Positions 34,706 through 43,768 of a stretch of DNA of 64,000 nt are shown here, piece by piece; the first letter of the stretch is position 1, and every line of letters starts with the position of its first letter. Under the pieces are notes generated by a model, which was not told where the DNA came from, ran no database searches, and saw nothing but the letters and a program-made list of their open reading frames with translations. Position numbers and translations under genes: made by a program. Location of the stretch: positions 62,001 to 126,000 of the forward strand of contig NZ_JAAGOB010000004.1 in the NCBI RefSeq assembly GCF_010550695.1. Direction: 5' to 3'. This stretch comes from Phytoactinopolyspora alkaliphila. Lineage in GTDB: Bacteria; Actinomycetota; Actinomycetes; Jiangellales; Jiangellaceae.

Positions 34706-34868
34706 GATCAGATGACTGAACGCGCCCTATCGGACCGGTTGCGCATCTGATCGTTCGCTGTCCGCATTGTGAGACGTCATCGGATGACATAACCGTGCCG
34801 ATCCGCCCGGTGGGCACACCTGATCGCTCTCGCAAAGAAGATCAGGTGCATGAACGACGATCAGGTGA
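34706..34868. repeat. Intergenic repeat cluster with CATCTGATC/CACCTGATC dyads (copy 2 of 3)
   Basis: GATCAGATG (34706-34714) pairs with CATCTGATC (34744-34752). 34737-34766 matches the copies at 1278-1308 and 59298-59328. A second dyad follows: CACCTGATC (34817-34825) with GATCAGGTG at 34840-34848 and 34859-34867. No coding sequence is seen in 34618-34884. Confidence 0.6.
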
Positions 34869-34884
34869 CGAACTCGCCACCAGC

Positions 34885-36903
34885 TCAGTCCGCCGGCGTC
34901 GGCACGACCGCCGGGAGCCGGATTGTGAACACCGATCCCTCGCCCTCGGCACTGCTGACATCGACGCTTCCCAGGTGCGCCTCCACCAGGTGCTTGGTGA
35001 TGGCCAAACCGAGTCCGCTGCCACCGGTCTCCCGACTCCGGGATTCCTCGACTCGGTAGAAGCGGTCGAACAGGCGCGGCAGATGCTCACTTGGAATGCC
35101 AGGGCCGTCGTCGGCAACAGAAAGAGCAACCGACTCCCCGTCGGAACGGACCGAGACGGTCACCGTGCCGCACTCGGGAGTGAACCGGATGGCGTTGGAG
35201 ACAAGGTTGCCGAGCGCCTGGCGCAGTCGGCCTGGGTCCACTGACACGATTGTGGACGCCGGAGCGTCGTCACCATCCGCGTCGAGATCGGCAACCAAGA
35301 CCACACCCGCGTCATCGGCGCTGGCGCGGTGTGCCGCGACGGATTGGCGGACCAGGTCTACCGCGTCTCGCGGCTCGGGGTGGATGCGCAGCTTCCCGGC
35401 GTCGGCCAGCGCCAGATCCTGCAGATCGTCGATCAGCCGCTGCAGCAGCGCGGACTCCTCGAGGAGCGACGTCACCAGGCCGGAGTCGAGAGGGACGACG
35501 CCGTCCTGGGCAGCTTCCAGGTACCCGCGGACGTTGGCCAAGGGGGTGCGCAGCTCGTGCGCCACGTCACTGACCATGGCGCGGCGCTGAGTCTCGTTGG
35601 TCTCCAACGACTCGGCCATCGCATTGAACGCACTGGCCAGCTGGGACACCTCGTCCCGGCCTGCGGCCGCGACGCGCACCCCGTGTTCTCCCGCTCCCAT
35701 CCTGCCGGCGGCCGCGGTCAACGCACGGATCGGACGGGCCAGCCGGCGGCCGGCGAGCACGGTGACACCGGTGGCAGCGATCAAGACCGCCGCCCCAGCC
35801 AATACCGTCCGCCACCAGCCATCACCGAAGAACGGATCAAACCGGCCGGCATCGCCGGAATAGAGCAGTGCGGGCTCCGCGACAAAATCCTCCATCGTCT
35901 CGGTCCAGGCCGATTGCTCGCACTCGCCCCAATGGCCCCACCCCGGCTCGTCGAGCGATGACGTACTGCCGTCGGTTCCTGGTTCTGGCACCACCCGCTT
36001 AAGCCCAGCTTCCACCTCCACCACCACATAAGGGATGTCGTTGCCCTCCAGGCATTCCTTGAACGAGCGGATCTCTTGCTCGTTGAACTTCAACGCCGCT
36101 TCACTGGCTTCGAACAACCCACCAGACAGGCACGGGTGCGCCGCTTCGCCACCACCGACGTACATCGAGTTCAGGCCATAGATGAGATCCCCCGAGTAGT
36201 CGTCGGGGATCGCCACGCCGTCGAGGAGTCGCTCCGCATAGGCCTCCCCGACGATCATCACCTCACCCGTCGGAGTGACCACCAGCTCGTCTTCGGTACC
36301 GAGCTCGTCACGCAGACAATTCTGGGCTTCCACCGCCAGGGAGACTCGGGCCTGGGCCTCCTCGGTTTCGAGCCGCCAGACCGGCGAAATGCCCGACGGC
36401 GCGAAGGAGGAGACCAGGACCTGCCCTGCTGCGGAGCGAGTCGCAGCCGACGCCTCCCACTTCTCCATGACGGTGGTGTCCAAATTCTCCGCCACGAAGC
36501 TGTCTCCCTGGTAGCCCACCACTGTCGTTTCCAGCCCCCGGAGCTGGTCAGAGAGCGCATCGATCTCCGCCGTGGGATTCGAGGACAGTGCCGGAGCAGG
36601 GTGGCCCGCTATGGCCGCGGAATCCGCCAGGACCTCGCCTTCCAGGGTGGTCAGCGCCACCCGGCGGTCGGTGCGTTCAGCCAGGTCGGCGACGAGTGCC
36701 TCGACACCGTCCCAGGAGTCGTGCCGGGTCGCGTACGCATTCAGTTCCTGGAAAATGAACGTGTCGGCTTCCAGCGTGCGCTCAAACTCGCCACGGAAAC
36801 GTTCGCTGGCGTCCCGGTTGATCAGCCATGCCGTGGCGGCGATGGCGAACACAGCCACAGCGAGCGAGAGGCCCAGCAGCCGCAGCAGGAGACTATGTCG
36901 CAT
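34885..36903 (-). CDS. Membrane sensor histidine kinase
   Basis: A sensor kinase of 672 residues. The first membrane helix is LLLRLLGLSLAVAVFAIAATAWL, followed by a large extracytoplasmic domain to about residue 365 that contains several Cys residues (QNCLRDEL, HPCLSGG, FKECLEGND, GECEQSAW). The second helix is VLAGAAVLIAATGVTVLAG, then HAMP (RRLARPIRALTAAAGRMGAGE). The HisKA box is VAHELRTPLANV with phospho-acceptor His449, and the ATPase domain shows NLVSNAIRFTPECG, DDGPGIP and GGSGLGLAI. Its first 11 bases overlap the response regulator gene. It is probably tuned to an envelope or peptide signal. Confidence 0.9.
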   Translation of the reverse strand: MRHSLLLRLLGLSLAVAVFAIAATAWLINRDASERFRGEFERTLEADTFIFQELNAYATRHDSWDGVEALVADLAERTDRRVALTTLEGEVLADSAAIAGHPAPALSSNPTAEIDALSDQLRGLETTVVGYQGDSFVAENLDTTVMEKWEASAATRSAAGQVLVSSFAPSGISPVWRLETEEAQARVSLAVEAQNCLRDELGTEDELVVTPTGEVMIVGEAYAERLLDGVAIPDDYSGDLIYGLNSMYVGGGEAAHPCLSGGLFEASEAALKFNEQEIRSFKECLEGNDIPYVVVEVEAGLKRVVPEPGTDGSTSSLDEPGWGHWGECEQSAWTETMEDFVAEPALLYSGDAGRFDPFFGDGWWRTVLAGAAVLIAATGVTVLAGRRLARPIRALTAAAGRMGAGEHGVRVAAAGRDEVSQLASAFNAMAESLETNETQRRAMVSDVAHELRTPLANVRGYLEAAQDGVVPLDSGLVTSLLEESALLQRLIDDLQDLALADAGKLRIHPEPRDAVDLVRQSVAAHRASADDAGVVLVADLDADGDDAPASTIVSVDPGRLRQALGNLVSNAIRFTPECGTVTVSVRSDGESVALSVADDGPGIPSEHLPRLFDRFYRVEESRSRETGGSGLGLAITKHLVEAHLGSVDVSSAEGEGSVFTIRLPAVVPTPAD

Positions 36904-37624
36904 CGGCAGCCCTCGACGCGACAGCCGCCGACGGTTTGGCTCGCTCCGTCATCTTGTAGCCGACCCCATAGACGGTCAGCAGATATGCCGGCGCCGTAGG
37001 ATCGGCTTCGATCTTGCGCCGCAGGTTCATCACATGGACGTCCACGGTGCGTTCCAGCACATAATGGTCGAAACCGAACGCCTGCTCCAGTAGGTACTGC
37101 CGGCTGAAGACGCGCCCGGGCGATGCTGCCAGGCAGGCCAGGATCTTGAATTCCGCGGGCGTCACGTCCACCCGGTTTCCGGCCAGCCGCACCTCGTGAC
37201 GCACCGGATCCACCTCGAGCTCTCCGATCCGGTGGACGTCGTCGTCCAGCGACGCCTGCCGGGAACTCCGGCGCAGCACCGTCCGGACCCGGGCCACGAG
37301 CTCGCGTGGACTGTACGGCTTGGTGATGTAGTCGTCGGCGCCGAGGTCCAGCCCGAGGAGGAGGTCGTCCTCGGTGGACCGAGCGGTCAGCATAATGATC
37401 GGGACGTCCGCCTCGGTGCGCAGGATCCGGCACACATCCAGCCCGTCGACACGAGGCATCATGACGTCGAGGATCACAAGATCGGGGGAGCGCCGCCGGG
37501 CCTCGTCGAGTGCCACCCTGCCATCGGGCGCGACGATGACCGCATGCCCCTCTCGTTCGAGGTAGCGGCGGACGAGGTCGGCTTGCTTGTGGTCGTCCTC
37601 GGCCACCAGGATTCGGGCTGCCAT
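36893..37624 (-). CDS. OmpR/PhoB-family response regulator
   Basis: A response regulator of 243 residues. The receiver domain carries LVAEDDHKQADLV and the phospho-acceptor Asp53 in VILDVMMPRVDG, with the Lys of DYITKPYSPREL. The winged-helix output domain includes DVTPAEFKILACLAASPGRVFSRQYLLEQAFG and RTVDVHVMNLRRKIEADP. It is transcribed before its kinase. A direct-repeat motif 23 bp upstream on the same strand (37647-37664) recurs before the second lipoprotein gene and is a candidate autoregulatory site. Confidence 0.92.
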   Translation of the reverse strand: MAARILVAEDDHKQADLVRRYLEREGHAVIVAPDGRVALDEARRRSPDLVILDVMMPRVDGLDVCRILRTEADVPIIMLTARSTEDDLLLGLDLGADDYITKPYSPRELVARVRTVLRRSSRQASLDDDVHRIGELEVDPVRHEVRLAGNRVDVTPAEFKILACLAASPGRVFSRQYLLEQAFGFDHYVLERTVDVHVMNLRRKIEADPTAPAYLLTVYGVGYKMTERAKPSAAVASRAADAT

Positions 37625-37646
37625 GCCCGCCAGTGTTCCAGGATCC

Positions 37647-37664
37647 GGTCAAGATCCTGTGAAG
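37647..37664 (-). promoter_or_regulatory. Putative response-regulator site 1
   Basis: On the minus strand it reads CTTCACAGGATCTTGACC: two CTT-AC half-sites 11 bp apart. It matches 15 of 18 bases of 38855-38872. It precedes the response regulator ATG. Confidence 0.5.
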
Positions 37665-37694
37665 AGTGACTACCTGACCGCGCTTTCATAGGTA

Positions 37695-37709
37695 TTTCAC
37701 AGCTTCACG
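37695..37709 (+). promoter_or_regulatory. Possible weaker response-regulator site
   Basis: TTTCACAGCTTCACG has two TTCAC half-sites, but only 8 bp apart, 14 bp before the first lipoprotein ATG. The spacing differs from the two better sites, so the assignment is tentative. Confidence 0.3.
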
Positions 37710-37723
37710 GCAGTGTCTGCGGC

Positions 37724-38773
37724 ATGAGAAACACACACCAGCGCACAGCATGGTTCCTTGGTGCCGCCGCACTCGTCCTCACAGCAGGCTGCTCGGCGAG
37801 CGGCTCAGGCACCGACACCGACGACGGGCACAATGCCACGGGCCCGCTTGCCGAATTCATGCCCCACTCCCCGGCGACCACCGGACTCGGCGGGCATGGT
37901 TTCCGCCTCACCGATGAACCTCCGGAGCACTCCGACCACGAGATCCTCCATCAACGCCGGATCGAGGAATTGGTCGCCGAATGCATGCGAGACGCAGGCT
38001 TCGAGTACGTGCCGGAGTCTCTGGAGAACGACGACACCGGCCTACCAGCCTTCGACGAGGCATACGCGCTGGAACCTGGCGAGTTCGCCGAGCAGTACGG
38101 CTACGGCCTCACCACCATCACCTTCACCGGAGCAGCCAACGAACCCGAGCAGGACGGCCCCAACGACGACATCCGGGATGCCCTCAGCGAGTCGGCGCGT
38201 AAGGCGTACGACGCCGCCCTCTGGGGCGAACAAAATGAGGACTCCGGTATCCGTGACAGCACCGGTTGTTACGACCAGGCGCATGCGAAAGCCGGCGACG
38301 ACGGGCCGACCCTGGACGAGATCAGTGTCGAGTTCGACCCACTCTTCGAAGACGTCGACGCGCTCTTCGACCGGGTTCGTCGCGATCCACGCGTGTCCGC
38401 GGCGGTCGGTGACTGGCAGGAGTGCATGGCCGACCACGGCTTTCCGGGCTTCGACGAACTGGACCAGCCGTACTGGTCAGTGCACCAGCAAGCGTCCGAG
38501 GTGAGCGTGCCGGAGGACGAATTGCCAGCGACAGCCGGCGAGGACGGTGGCGTCATCATCGAGGGCGACGCCCGCTTCGTGATCGACCCCCAGGACCTGG
38601 CGCGGCTGAAGGAGTACGAAACCGAGCTGGCCACCGCCGACTTCCGCTGCCGGGACGAGCATGAGCACACCTACCGTGACGTTGCCCTGGAGCTTGAGGA
38701 AGAGTTCGTCGATGCTCACCGAAGCGAGCTCGAGCGCTATCGCGAGATCGTCGCCGGGCAGGGCGACGTCTGA
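37724..38773 (+). CDS. Cysteine-patterned lipoprotein (paralogue 1)
   Basis: A lipoprotein of 349 residues of unrecognised family. The signal ends at the lipobox LTAGC (Cys23). The acidic, mostly helical mature part carries four more cysteines in the contexts VAECMRDAGFEYVP, DSTGCYDQAHAKAG, WQECMADHGFPGF and DFRCRDEHEHTY, each conserved in the next gene product. It is divergent from the response regulator and first in the export operon. It may present a ligand to the kinase or to the MacAB-like pump; function is unknown. Confidence 0.72.
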   Translation: MRNTHQRTAWFLGAAALVLTAGCSASGSGTDTDDGHNATGPLAEFMPHSPATTGLGGHGFRLTDEPPEHSDHEILHQRRIEELVAECMRDAGFEYVPESLENDDTGLPAFDEAYALEPGEFAEQYGYGLTTITFTGAANEPEQDGPNDDIRDALSESARKAYDAALWGEQNEDSGIRDSTGCYDQAHAKAGDDGPTLDEISVEFDPLFEDVDALFDRVRRDPRVSAAVGDWQECMADHGFPGFDELDQPYWSVHQQASEVSVPEDELPATAGEDGGVIIEGDARFVIDPQDLARLKEYETELATADFRCRDEHEHTYRDVALELEEEFVDAHRSELERYREIVAGQGDV

Positions 38774-38854
38774 TGATCTGCCGCCCACAAGCCCGTTCCG
38801 CATGGCCCGACCCGAGAGATGAAGATCCAGTGAGGAGCATGGAGCTGACCGCTT

Positions 38855-38872
38855 CTTCACAAGATCTTCACA
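38855..38872 (+). promoter_or_regulatory. Putative response-regulator site 2
   Basis: CTTCACAAGATCTTCACA: two identical CTTCACA repeats 11 bp apart, 23 bp before the second lipoprotein GTG. It matches 15 of 18 bases of the site before the response regulator. The 11-bp period is typical of OmpR/PhoB-type tandem binding. Confidence 0.6.
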
Positions 38873-38895
38873 GCCCAACCGCCATCCTCGGCGAT

Positions 38896-40014
38896 GTGAG
38901 AAGACAACACATCCATCAGGCACTCTGGTTCGTTCTCGGCGCTGGCGGGCTGTTGCTCGCCGGCTGCTCCGGCGCACCAGACGAGTCGACATCGGAAAAC
39001 ACCACAGGACAGAGCTCGGGTGACCAGCAGAGCCCGCTCGCCGAGTACGTGGGGGACACCATCTCCCAGGGGTTCAGGGGAGGAGGCGTGCTGGTCGCAG
39101 TCGGCCGTGGCGAAGAAGCGGACTCCGACACAGAACGGCAGAAGTTCCGGCAAGTGCAGGAACTGGTCGCCGAGTGCATGAGAGACGAGGGGTTCGATTA
39201 CGTACCCGAGACTCTGGAGGACCTCGAAGCGACCACGGCCGACTTCAACGACGCCTTCGCCCTGGAACCTGAGGAATTCGCGCACACGTACGGCTACGGC
39301 ATCACAACTCTGAGGGGGAGCAAGAGCGACGACGAGACCCCTGACCCCAACCAGGCGATCCGCGACGGCCTGTCGGACTCGGCCAAGGACGCCTACGACC
39401 AGGCACTCTGGGGAGATCTGACGGCCATGCTGAACGCGGAGGGCGCCGGCGACGTCATCGGCGAGCCCGGCGAGCTGGAGAGCTTGGACCACGGATGCCA
39501 TGGCCGCGCGAGCGAAGAAGTCTACGACATGGAGGGCGGCTCCGTCGTCAGTTCCGACGACGGCGAGTTCAATGGCCTCTTCGACGACATCTTCGCTCTG
39601 CAGGAAAGGATCCGGCGTGACTCGAGGGTCGTCGCCGCCACCGAGGAATGGCAGCACTGCATGGCCGACGCCGGACATCCTGACTTAGAGACCCCAGACG
39701 ATCCGGTGAGCTCGGTCCTCAATCGTCTCGACCAGCTCCAGTCATCCGATGACGACACCGATGAGCAATCATCCAGTTCCGTCACCGCGGGGGAGTTTCC
39801 AAGCGAAACTTCCGACATCGATCCAGAGGCGCTGCGCAAGCTGCAGGAATACGAGATCGACCTGGCCACGGCCGATTACTCCTGCCAGCAAGAACACTAT
39901 GAGGAGGTCTACCGTGACGTCGCGTTCGACATGGAGCGGGAGTTCGTCGACGCCAACCAGGCCGAGCTCGAGCGGTACCGTGACTGGGCGGCCGAGTCCG
40001 GCGGCAACGGCTGA
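38896..40014 (+). CDS. Cysteine-patterned lipoprotein (paralogue 2)
   Basis: A lipoprotein of 372 residues, paralogous to the preceding gene product. From the GTG at 38896 the signal reads HQALWFVLGAGGLLLAGC, aligning with paralogue 1; upstream starts at 38830 or 38839 would give an unlikely 20-residue extension. The four conserved Cys contexts are VAECMRDEGFDYVP, DHGCHGRASEEVY, WQHCMADAGHPDL and DYSCQQEHYEEVY. An internal acidic, Ser-rich stretch is specific to this copy (about residues 245-300). Its TGA overlaps the ATG of the adaptor gene. Confidence 0.72.
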   Translation: MRRQHIHQALWFVLGAGGLLLAGCSGAPDESTSENTTGQSSGDQQSPLAEYVGDTISQGFRGGGVLVAVGRGEEADSDTERQKFRQVQELVAECMRDEGFDYVPETLEDLEATTADFNDAFALEPEEFAHTYGYGITTLRGSKSDDETPDPNQAIRDGLSDSAKDAYDQALWGDLTAMLNAEGAGDVIGEPGELESLDHGCHGRASEEVYDMEGGSVVSSDDGEFNGLFDDIFALQERIRRDSRVVAATEEWQHCMADAGHPDLETPDDPVSSVLNRLDQLQSSDDDTDEQSSSSVTAGEFPSETSDIDPEALRKLQEYEIDLATADYSCQQEHYEEVYRDVAFDMEREFVDANQAELERYRDWAAESGGNG

Positions 40015-41495
40015 TGCGATCCCGCAGTCGTACTCTCCTGACCGTCGTGGGCATCGCGGTAGCGGCGCTGGCCTCCGGCGTCTTCGCCGGTACGCGGATC
40101 ACCTCACCGGAGGAGGCCGCGGCACGAACGGCCCCGCCCGAAGCGTCTGACGTCACGGTTCCGGTCGAGCGTCGCGTGCTGGAGAGCGCCGTGATCGCCC
40201 GCGGGGACGCGTCGTACACAGGCGCGGTGGACGTCGAGCTCCAGTTCCCCGGCCTGGAGACCACTCCGGTCGTCACCGGCCAGGTCCCCAAGGTCGGAGA
40301 CAAGGTCGGCCGCGGCGACGTGATCCTGGAGATCATCGGTCGCCCGGTTATCGCGCTCGGCGGCGACATCCCCATGTACCGGACGCTGCGGCCGGGAATG
40401 AGCGGCCCGGACGTGAAACAGCTGGAGAAGGCGCTGGACAAGCTTGGACTCGATCCCGGCACCGTCGACGACGTGTACACGAACACCACGGGCAACGCCG
40501 TGGCGTCGTTGTTCGAAGACGCGGGATACGAACCGCCGGCGCCGGACCCGGAGATCCAAGCGGCGTTGGACGCGGCCGACGACGCGGTCCGCAGCGCCGA
40601 GGACGACGTGGCCAACGCCGAAGCCATGCTGGCGAGTGCCTCCGCCGGACCGGGAAACGCGGAGAAGATTGCCGCACAGAACGACGTCGACCAAGCGGCC
40701 CGAGCGCTGCAGCAGGCGAAGGAGGACGGCGACCGCCCAGCCGTCGCCGACGCCGAAGCGCAACTCAAGCTGGCCAAGGCGAATCAAGAAGACCTGCTCA
40801 AGGGCCCAGACACGTCGGGTGAAAGAGCCGCCCTCAACGCCGCACGCAAGCGGCTCGCGGACGCGCAAAGTGACCGGGACGCCGCGGCGGCGGAGGCCGG
40901 CACTCCGCTCCCGGCGTCGGAAGTCGTCTTCGTCCCGAGTCTCCCGCGCCGCGTCGATGCGGTGAACGTCAAGCGTGGCCAGGAGGCCGATGGCGCGGTC
41001 ATGTCCATCAGCGGTGCCGACATGGTGGTGACGGCGAACGTTGACGCCGCCGCCCGTGAGCTCCTCGCCGAAGACATGGAGGCCGTTCTAGAGCTGCCGA
41101 ACGGCGATGAAGTGACGGCGCCGATCACCGAGATCCGAGAAGCTTCCGACGACGAGTCCACGTACGACGTCGTCCTCACGCCTGAAGACCTGAGCACGGA
41201 ACAGGTCGATGCTCTGCGATCGGCCAACATCAGACTGACCATCCCGGTGGCGAACACCGACGGGGAGGTCCTCGCCGTGCCGCTCGCAGCGCTGACCGCG
41301 GGGCCGAGCGGCGAAGCTCGCGTCGAGGTTCAGCGCCCGGCCGGTGACGACGGCGTCGCCACCGAGCTGGTGGAGGTGGAGGTCGGTCTCACCGCCAACG
41401 GCTACGCCGAGATCGAACCGGTCGACGGTTCCGTGGACGAGGGCGATCTGGTGGTCGTCGGGCGAGAGGCGCCGGCCGATGACAACGACGAGTGA
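40014..41495 (+). CDS. Periplasmic/cell-wall adaptor of a MacAB-like exporter, with peptidoglycan-binding domain
   Basis: A membrane-fusion (HlyD/RND adaptor-like) protein of 493 residues. An N-terminal anchor (TLLTVVGIAVAALASGVFAG) precedes a beta/lipoyl-like part (VTGQVPKVGDKVGRGDVILEI), then a peptidoglycan-binding repeat (LRPGMSGPDVKQLEKALDKLGLDPG) and a long alanine-rich coiled coil (about 180-290). The C-terminal half returns to beta barrel domains (NVKRGQEADGAVMSISG, AVPLAALTAG). It would couple the ABC pump to the wall. The next gene overlaps by 17 bp. Confidence 0.82.
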   Translation: MRSRSRTLLTVVGIAVAALASGVFAGTRITSPEEAAARTAPPEASDVTVPVERRVLESAVIARGDASYTGAVDVELQFPGLETTPVVTGQVPKVGDKVGRGDVILEIIGRPVIALGGDIPMYRTLRPGMSGPDVKQLEKALDKLGLDPGTVDDVYTNTTGNAVASLFEDAGYEPPAPDPEIQAALDAADDAVRSAEDDVANAEAMLASASAGPGNAEKIAAQNDVDQAARALQQAKEDGDRPAVADAEAQLKLAKANQEDLLKGPDTSGERAALNAARKRLADAQSDRDAAAAEAGTPLPASEVVFVPSLPRRVDAVNVKRGQEADGAVMSISGADMVVTANVDAAARELLAEDMEAVLELPNGDEVTAPITEIREASDDESTYDVVLTPEDLSTEQVDALRSANIRLTIPVANTDGEVLAVPLAALTAGPSGEARVEVQRPAGDDGVATELVEVEVGLTANGYAEIEPVDGSVDEGDLVVVGREAPADDNDE

Positions 41496-42183
41496 CGCGT
41501 CGCCGTCGCCGCCTGTGGTGGAGATGGTCGGAGTAGGGCGGTCCTTTCCCGGCCCGCCGCAGGTGCACGCCGTCAGGGACGTCGACCTGGCCATCGACCG
41601 GGGCGAGTATCTGTCCATCGTGGGGCCGTCCGGATCCGGCAAGTCCACATTGCTACACCTGCTCGGACTACTGGACCGGCCGACTCACGGCACCTACCGG
41701 CTGGACGGCGTGGACGTGAGCGAACTCTCCGAGGCACACCGCGCGGAACTGCGTGGAGAACGCATCGGCTTTGTCTTCCAGGCGTTTCACCTGCTTCCAC
41801 ACCGAAGCGTCCTGGAGAACGTCGGCCTCTCCATGCTGTACCAGCGCGTGCCGAGACGGGAACGGGTACAGCGGTCCCGCGACGCCCTGGAACGCGTAGG
41901 GCTGGCGCATCGGGTCGACTTCGACCCGGGAACGTTGTCCGGCGGTGAACGCCAGCGCGTCGCCATCGCCCGGGCACTTGTCGGCGAGCCAAGCCTGTTG
42001 CTGGCCGACGAGCCGACCGGGAACCTCGACTCCGACAACGTCGAGGCTGTGCTCGACCTGTTCGACAAGTTGCACACCGAGGGGATCACCGTGGCGGTCA
42101 TCACCCACGACGACCATGTGAGCGCACGCGCGGGCCGGCGGGTGCGCATCACCGACGGAACGCTGAGTGAGGCCGCGGTATGA
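41479..42183 (+). CDS. ABC exporter ATPase (MacB/LolD-type)
   Basis: An ATPase of 234 residues. Walker A is GPSGSGKST, the signature is LSGGERQRVAIARAL, Walker B is SLLLADEPTGNLDS and the switch His follows in VAVITHDD. FVFQAFHLLPHRSVLENV is the Q loop. It belongs to the type VII (MacB/LolD/FtsE-like) group that drives mechanotransmission by the adjacent FtsX-fold permease. ATG at 41479 lies inside the end of the adaptor gene; its TGA overlaps the permease ATG. Confidence 0.9.
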   Translation: MTTTSDASPSPPVVEMVGVGRSFPGPPQVHAVRDVDLAIDRGEYLSIVGPSGSGKSTLLHLLGLLDRPTHGTYRLDGVDVSELSEAHRAELRGERIGFVFQAFHLLPHRSVLENVGLSMLYQRVPRRERVQRSRDALERVGLAHRVDFDPGTLSGGERQRVAIARALVGEPSLLLADEPTGNLDSDNVEAVLDLFDKLHTEGITVAVITHDDHVSARAGRRVRITDGTLSEAAV

Positions 42184-43400
42184 AGATGAGACGAAGGCTG
42201 ACGCTTCGCGACCTGGTCGATGAGGCACTCTCCGGCGTCGCTGCGCGACCATCCCGGCTTGCCCTGACCACGCTCGGAACGGTGATCGGCGTCGCGGCGC
42301 TGGTATCGACGATCGGCCTGGGGCAGACGGCGTCCGGGCAGATCTCGGACCGGTTCGACGCCACCAGCGCCACCCGCGTCGTCGTCGAAGCCGGAGAACG
42401 AGACAGCCCGGACGGCGCCGTTCAGGCGACCGAGCTTCCATGGGACGCCGCGGACCGGGTGGCCCGCCTCTCCGGGGTGGCATCCGCCGGGACGTTCGCC
42501 CGGGTGGCTGTGGGCGGCGCGAATGTCCGGGGCGTGCCTATCAACGACCCGAGTGGCTCCATCGACCACGACATCCCGGTCACCGCGGTGACAGAGGGTT
42601 TGTTCGACGCGGTCAACGGCGTCCTCTCTACCGGCCGGTTCTTCGACTCCGGACACGACGAACGCGGCAACGCGGTGGTGGTGCTGGGGAGGTACGCGGC
42701 AGAACGCCTGGGTATCAATCGCGTGGACGCACAGCCGTCCATATTCATTGGTGACCGGCCGTTCACCGTCGTCGGGATCCTCGATACCGTGTCCCACCGC
42801 TCCGAACTCCTCGACTCGGCCATCCTTCCCATGGGGACCGCGGAGTCGCTGTACGGCCTGCAAGCGCCGGCGGCCGTGGAGATCCGCACCGAGCTCGGCG
42901 CCGCCCAGTTGATCGGGTCGCAGGCGGCGCTCGCGGTCGCGCCCAACAGCCCAGAGCTGCTCAGCGTGGAGGTGCCGCCTCGCCCGGGTTCGCTGCGCGA
43001 CGACGTCTCGACCGACATCAACGCGCTCTTCCTGGCGCTCGGTGGACTGGCGCTTCTGGTCGGCGGGCTCGGTATCGCGAACATCACACTGCTCTCGGTG
43101 ATGGAACGGATCTCCGAGATCGGGCTGCGCCGATCCGTCGGAGCCAGCAGCAAGCACATCGCCGGACAGTTCATCGTGGAGAGCGTGGTGATCGGCTTTC
43201 TCGGTGGGCTCATCGGAGCAGCGGCGGGTGTCCTGGCCACCGTCGGCGTATCCGTTGTGCAGGACTGGACGCCCCTGCTGGACTACCGGCTGGCGGTACT
43301 GGCGCCTTTCCTCGGCGCGGCGATCGGACTGCTGGCCGGTACCTATCCGGCCTGGCGCGCGTCCACCATCGAACCCATTACGGCATTACGTACGAATTGA
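42180..43400 (+). CDS. ABC exporter permease (MacB/FtsX-type)
   Basis: A permease of 406 residues. The first helix is RLALTTLGTVIGVAALVSTIGLG, followed by a periplasmic MacB_PCD domain (about 55-270; YAAERLGINR, FTVVGILDTVSHRSELLDSAI). Then come the FtsX helices LFLALGGLALLVGGLGIANITLLSVMERISEIGLRRSVGA and the C-terminal pair. The sequence is typical of antimicrobial-peptide or lipoprotein exporters. The operon 37724-43400 is likely switched on by the two-component system on the opposite strand. Confidence 0.9.
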   Translation: MKMRRRLTLRDLVDEALSGVAARPSRLALTTLGTVIGVAALVSTIGLGQTASGQISDRFDATSATRVVVEAGERDSPDGAVQATELPWDAADRVARLSGVASAGTFARVAVGGANVRGVPINDPSGSIDHDIPVTAVTEGLFDAVNGVLSTGRFFDSGHDERGNAVVVLGRYAAERLGINRVDAQPSIFIGDRPFTVVGILDTVSHRSELLDSAILPMGTAESLYGLQAPAAVEIRTELGAAQLIGSQAALAVAPNSPELLSVEVPPRPGSLRDDVSTDINALFLALGGLALLVGGLGIANITLLSVMERISEIGLRRSVGASSKHIAGQFIVESVVIGFLGGLIGAAAGVLATVGVSVVQDWTPLLDYRLAVLAPFLGAAIGLLAGTYPAWRASTIEPITALRTN

Positions 43401-43768
43401 GGACAATGTGGGACAGCTCACCCAAGGGCGTCCGCAGAGTGAGACGATGGGTTGCGATCGCGTCTCGATCAGCCCACGTTGCGGTCCGCCGGGTCACCCA
43501 GGAGATGCGCGAGAGTAGACCGTTCGTATAGCGTTAGCCACTGGACCAGGACGAAGGCGGGGTTCGCCCGGACTGGTCAGATGAAGGCGTTTGAGTCAGT
43601 CATCGCCTGGTCGGTGCCATCAGTGGCGCCGTTTGCTCGCTTTCGAGCGCAGGTCAGAACCCCGTCTGACGTCGAGTTGTCGCGTGGCTCACTGGCGGCC
43701 CCTGGGCGCCTACAGCCCGCCCGGTACCACCGGTGCGTCGCGTGGCCGACAAAGCGAGAGGTGAAGTA
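43401..43768. other. Gene-free stretch between exporter permease and betaine-type ATPase
   Basis: About 370 bp with no credible coding sequence on either strand; longer open frames here are not supported by composition or similarity. It must hold the end of the exporter transcript and the promoter of the next operon. No clear hairpin-plus-T terminator or consensus promoter could be chosen. Confidence 0.5.

Noticed and set aside
37647-37664. Terminator reading of the GATC-rich motif before the response regulator
   Set aside because: The half-sites are direct repeats 11 bp apart rather than a stem, and the same motif recurs in front of another gene, so an operator is the better reading.
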